Assembly: GCF_001263175.1 (NCBI RefSeq)
Contig: NZ_CP012332.1
Coordinates: forward strand, 1,168,501 to 1,232,500
DNA: 64,000 nt
Direction: 5' to 3'
DNA from: Vulgatibacter incomptus
GTDB taxonomy: Bacteria > Myxococcota > Myxococcia > Myxococcales > Vulgatibacteraceae
How positions within the stretch are numbered: position 1 is the stretch's first letter; every line of letters starts with the position of its first letter. Below the pieces are notes generated by a model. That model made no database searches. It was not told the DNA's origin and saw only the letters and a program-made list of their open reading frames with translations. Positions 1 to 6,950 of the stretch are shown one piece after another. The position numbers were made by a program, and so were the translations under genes.

Positions 1-595
1 GGGGGCTGGGTGTACCCCGTCTTTTTCGCCAGATGTAGTCGGGACGTACAAATTCAAGTTGGCGGTCACAGACGAGCTCGGGACCCGCGGTTTCGATTGC
101 CAACACGAGCTCACTGCGGAGCCGATCGATGCCATTACGGTTCAGACAGTCTGGGACGTCCCCGGTGACATCGATCTCCACCTGTTGAACGAGGGCCTAG
201 CCGACCGGCGGGACCCGATCAGTTGGGATCGCGATCCCGCGGACTGCTTTCACCGCAATTGCACCGAGGGCAACCGACCGAGCCCCCTCTGGGAGGGCGA
301 CCTCGAGATGACCGCCAGCCTCGATCGGAACGACCTCGCGGGAACGGGGCCGGAGACCATCCACATCCCTGTTCCGAGCGTGACCCACTCCTACGCCATC
401 GGGGTCTACAACCGCGGCAATCGCGGCACGCCGGTGAACGTGGTCACCAACATCTACTGCGGTGGCACGCTGGTACAAAGCGTACCCACCGTCTTCACGA
501 ACGTCGCGCAGTTCAAGGTGATCGGCAGCATTCGGTATCTGGGAACCACGTGCACCTTCACTCCGGACGGAACCCTCTGGTCCTCCTACTACTGA
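1..595 (+). CDS. C-terminal part of a tandem lipoprotein paralogue (5' end outside window)
   Basis: The frame is already open at base 2, so this is the 3' end of a longer gene; the TTG at 59 is internal. About 197 residues remain. They align along their whole length with the C-termini of the products at 784-3582 and 3799-6878: a GCTPSFSPD segment, a PKD-like strand ending VTDELG, then a W-x-V-x-GDIDLHLLNEG block and a Cys-bearing tail. The W...D(V/I)DLHL pattern resembles DUF2135/YfaP-like domains. By analogy with the neighbours it should be an outer-surface lipoprotein; its own signal peptide is not visible. Function unknown. Confidence 0.8.
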   Translation, partial: GAGCTPSFSPDVVGTYKFKLAVTDELGTRGFDCQHELTAEPIDAITVQTVWDVPGDIDLHLLNEGLADRRDPISWDRDPADCFHRNCTEGNRPSPLWEGDLEMTASLDRNDLAGTGPETIHIPVPSVTHSYAIGVYNRGNRGTPVNVVTNIYCGGTLVQSVPTVFTNVAQFKVIGSIRYLGTTCTFTPDGTLWSSYY

Positions 596-610
596 CTCTC
601 TTCTCGCCCC

Positions 611-654
611 GGACATGAGCGCGTGGCGGGCCGCGTGAACGTGGGGCCATGTCC
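611..654 (+). terminator. possible hairpin after first paralogue
   Basis: GGACATG at 611-617 is complementary to CATGTCC at 648-654, with GC-rich pairing possible between them, 16 bases after the stop codon. There is no T tract, so termination is only a possibility. Confidence 0.25.
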
Positions 655-717
655 GAATCGGAGACGGGGCGAACCTGGAGCCGATTCTTCGCAGGGGGCA
701 GGAGCATCGTCGCAGCG

Positions 718-777
718 AAGTGATCCCGGCGGGCATCAATCGGACATGGGTGGAGCGAACGGAAGCTTCGGAGGAGG
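718..777 (+). promoter_or_regulatory. conserved 60-nt leader, copy 1, ending in the ribosome binding site
   Basis: These 60 bases match 3733-3792 at 57 of 60 positions by hand alignment, and weaker similarity extends upstream to about 650. The block ends in GGAGGAGG, six bases before the ATG at 784. The first 17 codons downstream are clearly less similar between the two genes than this non-coding block, which suggests a retained regulatory or RNA-structural role. No known riboswitch consensus was recognised. Confidence 0.5.
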
Positions 778-783
778 AATCAA

Positions 784-3582
784 ATGCGACGCATCTTCTT
801 TTGGCTGATGCTGCTCGGGCTTCTGGGTGCGTGCACCGAGACGCATTCCGTCGACGATCCCGGGACTGTGTTGGTCGATTGGAATGCCCTGGACTTCGGG
901 CAGGTACTCGTAGGGACCCGGTCCACGCAGGTCGTGACCTTCTCCAATACGACCGGCGCGCTGGCGGAGGTGAGGGTCACCGGGAGCCCTGTCGGCTACG
1001 AGGTGCGGCCCTCGATCTTGAACGTCGAGCCCGGCTCGCGTTTCGACGTGGAGATCGCCTTCCTCCCGGCTCGTGAGGCCCGCTTCGACGGCGTCATCAC
1101 GTTCTCGGTGGACGACGGCACCGATCGAGCGGAGATCGGGATCGACGTCCGCGGCGAGGGGATCCAGAGGGTCGTGGAGGTGGTCGAGGCGCTCGACTTC
1201 GGTTTCGTCGCCGTCGGCGAGACGCGGACCCTCCCACTCACGATCTCGAGCATCGTAGAGAAGGCGATCACCCTCGCCGTCTCGATCGAGGGAGGAGCCG
1301 ATGCCTTCGTGAGCGGAAGCGGAGTCGTGGAGCTCGCAGGCGGCGAGACCCGGACGATCGACGTCTCCTTCTCGCCCTCGAACCGGGGCGCCCACACTGC
1401 CTCGCTGCGCTTTCGTTCGTGTGAGAGCTGTCAGGCCGTGAGCGTTCGGCTCACGGGCTCGGGCGGCTTCGCGCACCTGCGCTCCCGGCCGCCGGCCGTC
1501 ACGGTGGGGACGGTCCGACCAGGATCGTCTCGAAGCGCCACCTTCGGAATCGAGAATGCGGGTGATTTCCCGGCGACGGTCTCTTCCGTGACGCTGGTGG
1601 GAGATCCGGAGCGGGATCCAACGGGTGGCCTGGCCGTACCCCGGGAGTTCTCTCTCACGGGCGTCGTCGTACCTTTCGAGGTGGCGCCGACGGCAATTTT
1701 CCCAATGGAGGTCGTCTTCCACGCCGCCGCCCAATCCGAGCCCAGGAGGTACGCAAAGGTCCGGGTGATGGGGCCGAACGACGAGGTCCTCGTCGAGGTT
1801 CCGGTGGACGGGAGGAGCGGCGGCATCGAGGTGATCGCCGATCCGGTGGTGGTGGACTTCGGCAGGCAGCCCAAGAATTTCGCAGCCAAGAAGATCTTCG
1901 TGCTCCAGAACGTCGGCGACCCGGTCTCGATCCAGCTCTTCCCACCCGAAGAGGACTCCAACTACACGGTTGTCGCCGCTGACGGATCGCCGCCTCCCTG
2001 GACCCTGGGAGATGGCCCCATGGGCGTCGAGGTCACCTTCGAAGGCAGCGAGTCCCAGGACTATCCCGCCGAGCTCGTCTTCCCGATCTACGTGAACGGT
2101 GCGCTCTCCGGGGAGCAGCCGTTCCTGAAGGTGGAGGCGATCGCAACGGTCGTGGACTTCCCGCCATGCGAGCTGGACGTCGCGCAGACGCTGCGATTCG
2201 GTGCCGTGAAGGTCGGCACGAGCGTGACGCTGCCGATCGACATCACCAACCGGGGAACGTCGGAGTGCCTGGTCTGGGGCCTGGAGCTCGACCCGGATGG
2301 TTCGCGCGCATTCTCGAGCACGTCGATGCCATCTCATTCGACCGCCGTACTCGCACCAGGCGAAAAACTCACTGTGGCAGTCCGCTACGCGCCGACCCGC
2401 ACCATGGGCGTGGTCGACAGCTCCCACCTGGTCTTCAACCACTCCAACGTGGACACGCCTCCTACTGTGGTGCCGATCAGCGGCCTCGCCATGGGGTTGG
2501 ACCTCGTTGCGGAGCCGAACCCGATTCTCTTCGGCCCGGTTCCGACTCCGCTACAGGCCTTCAAGCCCTTCGTGGTCCGGAATCGTGGGGCCGAGGCCGT
2601 GCGGATCACCAGGATCTCGATTGCGGCCGATGGCTCGCAGCGATTCTCAGCCCGAGCGGATGACCAGCTCCCTCTCGCGATCGCCCCGGCGGCCTCGAAG
2701 GGCTTCACGGCGTCGTACAAGCCCCTGGAGTGGACCATCGACCACGGAACTATCGAGCTCTGGCTCGAAGGTATCGACGAGCCCTTCCTGGTTCGAGCCA
2801 AGGGCACGGCGGTCGACGATCCCTGTGAGCTCTGCTCGTGGCCTACGGCGATCTGCCCCGCGGAGGCGCAATCGGTCATGGTGAACTCGAGGGCCGTTCT
2901 CGCAGGTGACGCCGACAGCCCGTTCGGGCGCGAAATCACCTGCAAGTGGCAGGTGATCAGCGCCCCGATCGGATCGAGCGCGCGGCCACAAGGGGCCGGA
3001 TGCACGCCGTCCTTCGTGCCCGATCTGGTCGGGAGGTATGTCTTCGAGCTGTTGGTCACGGACGCGCTCGGAAACAAAGGCGCCTGCCAGCATCAGCTCA
3101 CGTCGAGGCCGATGGATGCCATTACGGTCGAGACGTTCTGGGACGTCGCCGGAGACGTCGACCTCCATCTCTTGAACGAGGACCTCGGCGATCGGCGGGA
3201 TCCGAACAGCTGGTTCAGCGACCCTGCGGACTGCTATTTCGCCAACTGCACCGACGGTCGGCGCCCAAGCCCGCTCTGGGAGGGCTCCCGCGCCAAGACC
3301 GCCATCCTCGAGGAGAACATCACCCTCGGCACGGGACCCGAGATCATCCACATCGAGGATCCGAGCGAGACCCACTCCTACGCGATCGGGATCCACAACG
3401 TCAGCGTCGGCGGAAGGCCGGTTACCGTGACCACCAACGTCTATTGCGCACGCGGGCTCGCACAGTCGGTGACGACCGAGTTCACGGAATCCAAGCAGTT
3501 CGCGGTGATCGGCAGCATTCGGTTCGGGAGCTCGACCTGCAGCTTCACGCCGGACGACACGGTATGGAACGGCTTCCACTGA
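784..3582 (+). CDS. large secreted lipoprotein with ASH/Hydin-like repeats and DUF2135-like C-terminus
   Basis: 932 residues. Residues 1-17 form a lipoprotein signal ending in the lipobox LLGAC, so Cys17 would be lipidated. Residues about 35-675 contain roughly six beta-rich units of about 100 residues with the recurring LDFG..VG.....L.I.N.G pattern of ASPM/SPD-2/Hydin (choice-of-anchor-D type) domains. Residues about 680-780 look PKD-like with several Cys, and the last 150 carry the DVDLHLLNED block shared with both neighbours. The ATG follows GGAGGAGG by 6 nt. It is the intact middle copy of a three-gene tandem family. A structural or adhesive surface role is inferred; no catalytic motif is seen. 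Confidence 0.8.
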   Translation: MRRIFFWLMLLGLLGACTETHSVDDPGTVLVDWNALDFGQVLVGTRSTQVVTFSNTTGALAEVRVTGSPVGYEVRPSILNVEPGSRFDVEIAFLPAREARFDGVITFSVDDGTDRAEIGIDVRGEGIQRVVEVVEALDFGFVAVGETRTLPLTISSIVEKAITLAVSIEGGADAFVSGSGVVELAGGETRTIDVSFSPSNRGAHTASLRFRSCESCQAVSVRLTGSGGFAHLRSRPPAVTVGTVRPGSSRSATFGIENAGDFPATVSSVTLVGDPERDPTGGLAVPREFSLTGVVVPFEVAPTAIFPMEVVFHAAAQSEPRRYAKVRVMGPNDEVLVEVPVDGRSGGIEVIADPVVVDFGRQPKNFAAKKIFVLQNVGDPVSIQLFPPEEDSNYTVVAADGSPPPWTLGDGPMGVEVTFEGSESQDYPAELVFPIYVNGALSGEQPFLKVEAIATVVDFPPCELDVAQTLRFGAVKVGTSVTLPIDITNRGTSECLVWGLELDPDGSRAFSSTSMPSHSTAVLAPGEKLTVAVRYAPTRTMGVVDSSHLVFNHSNVDTPPTVVPISGLAMGLDLVAEPNPILFGPVPTPLQAFKPFVVRNRGAEAVRITRISIAADGSQRFSARADDQLPLAIAPAASKGFTASYKPLEWTIDHGTIELWLEGIDEPFLVRAKGTAVDDPCELCSWPTAICPAEAQSVMVNSRAVLAGDADSPFGREITCKWQVISAPIGSSARPQGAGCTPSFVPDLVGRYVFELLVTDALGNKGACQHQLTSRPMDAITVETFWDVAGDVDLHLLNEDLGDRRDPNSWFSDPADCYFANCTDGRRPSPLWEGSRAKTAILEENITLGTGPEIIHIEDPSETHSYAIGIHNVSVGGRPVTVTTNVYCARGLAQSVTTEFTESKQFAVIGSIRFGSSTCSFTPDDTVWNGFH

Positions 3583-3651
3583 CGGAGTCGTGAGAGCGGG
3601 GGCGGGCAGCGCCCAAACAGTTCGAAGAACCACTCGGCGCCGGGCGATACT

Positions 3652-3682
3652 CGGCGCCGATTCTTTGTCCGAATCGGCGCCG
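3652..3682 (+). terminator. 12-bp perfect hairpin between paralogues
   Basis: CGGCGCCGATTC (3652-3663) and GAATCGGCGCCG (3671-3682) form a perfect stem around a 7-nt loop, about 70 bases after the preceding stop. There is no clear U tract. It may terminate the upstream transcript or belong to the structured leader. Confidence 0.4.
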
Positions 3683-3732
3683 GGCGTACCCGGAGCCTGT
3701 TCTTGGCCTGGGGCGGGAGCCGCTTCGCGGCC

Positions 3733-3792
3733 AAGTGATCCCGGCGGGCATCATCCGGACATGGGTGGAGCGAACGGAACCTTCGGAGGAGG
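3733..3792 (+). promoter_or_regulatory. conserved 60-nt leader, copy 2
   Basis: Counterpart of 718-777 (57/60 identical), placed at the same distance (6 nt) from the start codon of the next paralogue, here TTG at 3799. That the Shine-Dalgarno and spacing are kept supports the TTG as the true start. Confidence 0.5.
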
Positions 3793-3941
3793 CCACAATT
3801 GCGACCGACCTTTTCTTGGCTGATGCTGCTCGTATTTCTGGGCGCATGCTCCCAAACGCTCACCATGGACGATCCAGGGTCTGTGGTCGTCGATCGGGAC
3901 GATTTGGACTTCGGGCGGGTACTCGTAGGAACCCGGGGCAC

Positions 3942-3945
3942 GAAG
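3942..3945. repeat. candidate target-site duplication, left copy (GAAG)
   Basis: GAAG here and at 5570-5573 flanks the insertion. Collapsing the two copies restores the paralogue frame without gain or loss of a base, which supports a 4-bp duplication. Confidence 0.6.
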
Positions 3946-3951
3946 CCCCCT

Positions 3952-3973
3952 GTGTCAGCGTAGTTGTCGCCTC
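3952..3973 (+). repeat. IS left terminal inverted repeat
   Basis: The 22 bases beginning GTGTCAGCGTAG match the reverse complement of 5542-5563 at 20 of 22 positions. A shorter related block, GTGACAGCGTAG, follows at about 3977 and may be a sub-terminal transposase site. Confidence 0.7.
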
Positions 3974-4022
3974 GTCGTGACAGCGTAGGTCGATCAAGTA
4001 GGGGGCGAAGAGCAGGTTGGAG

Positions 4023-4535
4023 ATGGGTCGGACTCAGTACTCCGAGGGGTTCAAGGCGAAGATGGTGGAGAAGCTTACGGGGCCGCACGCGATGTCGGCG
4101 ACTGCGCTTGCAAGGCAGTCCGGGATTGCCCAGGCGACGCTCTCCCGTTGGCTGCTGGATGCGGGTAGGCTCGGCGTCAAGATGGACGACCGCGACGACA
4201 AGAGCACCCGCCAGTGGACCAGCGAGGAAAAGCTGCAGGTCCTGATCGAGACAGCGAGCTTGAGTGATGACGAGCTCGGCTCGTACCTCCGCCAGAAGGG
4301 ACTGCACAAAGCCCAGCTCGATGAGTGGCGCGCAACTGCCGTCGCTAGCCTTGGGAGCGCAGCAGCGCGTCGTTCTGTTGGGCCTGATGCGAAGCGGGTT
4401 CGCGAGCTCGAGCGCGAGCTCAGGCGTAAGGAGAAGGCGCTCGCGGAGACCGCCGCGCTCCTCGTCCTCAAAAAAAAAGTGCAGGAGATCTGGGGGGACG
4501 AGGACGACGACACAGACGGGAAGAGCGGAAGATGA
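4023..4535 (+). CDS. IS3-family transposase OrfA (HTH subunit)
   Basis: 170 residues from the ATG at 4023; a TTG at 4017 is an alternative start two codons upstream. The N-terminal part (YSEGFKAKMVEKL...ALARQSGIAQATLSRWL) is a helix-turn-helix of the transposase_8 kind that binds IS ends. A basic and acidic coiled-coil-like segment (about residues 117-150) follows and probably mediates dimerisation. Near the 3' end codons AAA AAA AAA form an A9 run (4470-4478). OrfA ends at 4535, overlapping the orfB ATG by 4 nt (ATGA), which allows either translational coupling or a -1 frameshift fusion. Confidence 0.88.
   Translation: MGRTQYSEGFKAKMVEKLTGPHAMSATALARQSGIAQATLSRWLLDAGRLGVKMDDRDDKSTRQWTSEEKLQVLIETASLSDDELGSYLRQKGLHKAQLDEWRATAVASLGSAAARRSVGPDAKRVRELERELRRKEKALAETAALLVLKKKVQEIWGDEDDDTDGKSGR
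4470..4479 (+). promoter_or_regulatory. candidate -1 programmed frameshift site (A9G)
   Basis: Nine A residues followed by G lie inside orfA, 19 codons before its stop. The -1 frame is open from here through the orfB ATG (4532) with no stop, so slippage would give an OrfAB fusion as in classical IS3 elements. No stimulatory structure was verified. Confidence 0.5.
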
Positions 4536-5536
4536 TCCTCGAGCTCCTCGACGAGGCTGTCGTCAGCGGCGCAAGATTCGAGAGAGCCTGCGAGGAGATT
4601 GGCTTGAGCGCTCGGTCGGTGCAGCGATGGCGCGCAGGAGCCGAGGACGATCTCCGATGTGGGCCGCTGACGGCGCCGCGAAACAAGCTCAGCGAGGCCG
4701 AGCAGCAGAGGATTCTCGCGCTCGTAACCTCGCCCAAGTTCCGGGATTTGTCGCCCGCGCAGATCGTTCCGCTCCTTGCGGATGAAGGCATCTACGTCGC
4801 TTCCGAGGCGACGATCTACCGCTTGCTCCGCAGGGAAAAGCTTCTGAAGCACCGGCAGGCGTCGCGGCCTCCGATGCGTCGCAAGCGGCCTGAGCATGTC
4901 GCCACCGGGCCGAACCAGGTCTGGGTTTGGGACATCACGTATCTGCGGGGACCGATTCGCGGCATGTTCTTTCGCCTCTACACGATCCTCGATCTCTGGA
5001 GTCGGAAGGTAGTTGGCTGGGCCGTGCACGACGTCGAGTCCGAGGAGCTTGCGAAGGAGCTCTTCGTCGAGGCCTGCCGGCGTTTGGACGTCAATCCGAA
5101 CGGCATGGTGTTCCACGCCGACAACGGCGCGGCGATGAAAGGCTCGACCTTGCAGGCCACGCTTCAGGTGCTCGGCGTCGTCCCGTCGTTCAGCCGCCCC
5201 CGGGTGAGCAACGACAACGCGTTCGCGGAGGCGCACTTCCGCACGATGAAGTATCGGCCTGACTTCCCGTCGAGGCCGTTCGCCTCGCTCGCCGTGGCAC
5301 GTGCCTGGGTCGAGAGTTTCGTCGCTTGGTACAACGCGACGCACCTCCACAGTGGAATCCGGTTTGTGACTCCCGCGCAGCGCCATGCCGGACAGGACCT
5401 CGCGATTCTCGAGAAGCGTGCTGGCGTCTATGCGGCTGCGCGCGAGCGATGGCCCGAACGCTGGAGCGGTTCTACGAGAAACTGGTCTCGCATTCAGCAC
5501 GTAAGGCTCACGCCAGAGAGGACCGCGGCCGCATGA
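4532..5536 (+). CDS. IS3-family transposase OrfB (DDE integrase core)
   Basis: 334 residues. The catalytic triad is visible as D134 (WDITYL), D197 (HADNG) and E233 (NAFAEAHF). The spacing between the last two is exactly 35 residues, the DD(35)E signature of IS3 and retroviral integrases. An HTH_21-like segment (about residues 51-110) precedes the rve core. The start overlaps the orfA stop by 4 nt. Length and motifs are complete, so no inactivation is apparent. It catalyses strand cleavage and transfer of the element. Confidence 0.93.
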   Translation: MILELLDEAVVSGARFERACEEIGLSARSVQRWRAGAEDDLRCGPLTAPRNKLSEAEQQRILALVTSPKFRDLSPAQIVPLLADEGIYVASEATIYRLLRREKLLKHRQASRPPMRRKRPEHVATGPNQVWVWDITYLRGPIRGMFFRLYTILDLWSRKVVGWAVHDVESEELAKELFVEACRRLDVNPNGMVFHADNGAAMKGSTLQATLQVLGVVPSFSRPRVSNDNAFAEAHFRTMKYRPDFPSRPFASLAVARAWVESFVAWYNATHLHSGIRFVTPAQRHAGQDLAILEKRAGVYAAARERWPERWSGSTRNWSRIQHVRLTPERTAAA

Positions 5537-5541
5537 CCGGG

Positions 5542-5563
5542 GAGGCGACAACTATGTTGACAC
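5542..5563 (-). repeat. IS right terminal inverted repeat
   Basis: The reverse complement (GTGTCAACATAG...) matches the left repeat at 3952-3973 with two mismatches. It begins 5 nt after the orfB stop codon. Confidence 0.7.
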
Positions 5564-5569
5564 TCACCG

Positions 5570-5573
5570 GAAG
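5570..5573. repeat. candidate target-site duplication, right copy (GAAG)
   Basis: Second copy of the 4-base repeat at 3942-3945. The paralogue reading frame resumes here. Confidence 0.6.
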
Positions 5574-6950
5574 GTCGTTGCCTTCTCCAATCTGACCAGC
5601 GTGCCGGCGGAGGTGACGGTCACAGGAGTCCCTGCCGGCTACGAGGTGCGGCCCTCGAGCCTGAACCTCGAGCCCGGCTCGCGTTTCGAGGCGGAGATCG
5701 CCTTCTTCCCGGCTCTTGAGGCCCGCTTCGACGGCGTCGTCACGTTCTCGGTAGATGACGGTACCGATCGAGCGGAGCTCGGGATCGACGTCCGCGGCGA
5801 GGGTATCCAGAGGGTCATGGAGGTGGCCGAGGCGCTCGACTTCGGCATCGTCCCCGTGGGCGAGACCCGGATCCTTCCCCTCTCGCTGTCGAGCACAGCG
5901 GACATGGCGATCACCTTCGACGTTTCGATCGAGGGAGGGACCGAATCCTTCGGAAGCGGAAGCCGGGTGGTGGAGCTCGCCGCAGGAGAGGCGCGAACGA
6001 TCGACGTCTCGTTCACGCCTTCGAGCCGGGGCGATCATGCGGCCTCGCTATTGCTGCGTCCTTGTGAAAGCTGCCAGCCCGTGAGCGTCCGGCTTGTGGG
6101 ATCGGGGGCGGAAGAGGATTGTGGCGCGCTCTGCTCACTGCCGACCGCGATTTGCCCCGCGGCACCTGAATCGATCGTGGTGAACACCTGGACCGTCCTC
6201 GCAGGCGACGCCTACAGTTCGATCGATAGCGCGACCACGTGCAGGTGGCTGGTGATCACCGCCCCAATGGGCTCGGCCGCGCGGGCCGGGACCGGATGCA
6301 CGCCGTCCTTCTCGCCGGATCTGGTCGGGGTTTATCGCTTCGAGCTCGTTGTCACGGACGCACTCGGGAACTCGGGCTCCTGCGAGCACGAGCTCACGGC
6401 GAGGCCGATGGATTCCCTCACGGTCGAGACCTTCTGGGACGTCGCCGGAGACATCGATCTTCACCTCCTGAACGAGGGCCTTGGCGACCGGCAGGATCCG
6501 ACGAGCTGGTTCAACCCTTCCTCCGATTGCTACTTTGCCAATTGCACAAACGGCAACCGCCCGAGCCCCCTTTGGGACGACGGCCACAACATGTCCCCCT
6601 TCCTCAATGTGGACGTAATCGAGGGTACGGGTCCGGAGACCATCTTCCTCATGGCTCCGAGCGCAGACCACGCCTACGCCATCGGGGTTCACAACCGGAG
6701 CAACAGGCCCGCACCGGTCAGCGTGACCACCAACGTCTATTGTGGCGGTTCTTTGATGCAATCGGCGGTCGTCGAGTTCACGGAGGTCAAGCAGTTCGAG
6801 GTGGTCGGCAGCGTTCGGCTGACGGGCTCCGGCTGCAGCTTCACCCCAGACGGAACCCGCTGGTCCGGCTTCCACTGATCGCGCCCGTCCGCCTCGGGAA
6901 CGTGCAAGGCTCTCCGTCGAGCACAGCGCGAATCGGATAAGGTGCGCGCG

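Larger units (their letters stand above)
3946..5569 (+). mobile_element. intact IS3-family insertion sequence, about 1.62 kb
   Basis: The element has 22-bp imperfect terminal inverted repeats: 3952-3973 and the reverse complement of 5542-5563 differ at two positions. They lie the same 6 nt inside the ends defined by the GAAG duplication. Between them are overlapping orfA (4023-4535) and orfB (4532-5536) in the standard IS3 layout with a possible -1 slip site. Both frames are complete and the DDE triad is intact, so the element may still be mobile. The exact outer ends are inferred from the duplication; the IS3 5'-TG..CA-3' end rule is not clearly met. Confidence 0.85.
3799..6878 (+). pseudogene. 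third lipoprotein paralogue, split by an IS3-family insertion
   Basis: A 5' fragment (3799-3945, TTG start, signal MRPTFSWLMLLVFLGAC with lipobox Cys17) and a 3' fragment (about 5570-6878) are collinear with the intact gene at 784. Removing the insertion and one copy of a GAAG repeat rejoins the frame exactly (...GTRGTK + VVAFSN..., compare GTRSTQVVTFSN) and gives about 483 residues. The rebuilt protein has only two ASH-like domains, then the same PKD-like and DVDLHLLNE C-terminal parts. As it stands the 5' frame stops at TAG 3961 after 54 codons, inside the IS. The 3' fragment is open to 6878 and little decayed, so the insertion looks recent. Confidence 0.85.

Noticed and set aside
718..783. 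Cyclic-di-GMP or other known riboswitch in the lipoprotein leader
   Set aside because: None of the conserved riboswitch cores I know could be matched by eye; only the paralogue-to-paralogue conservation is supported.
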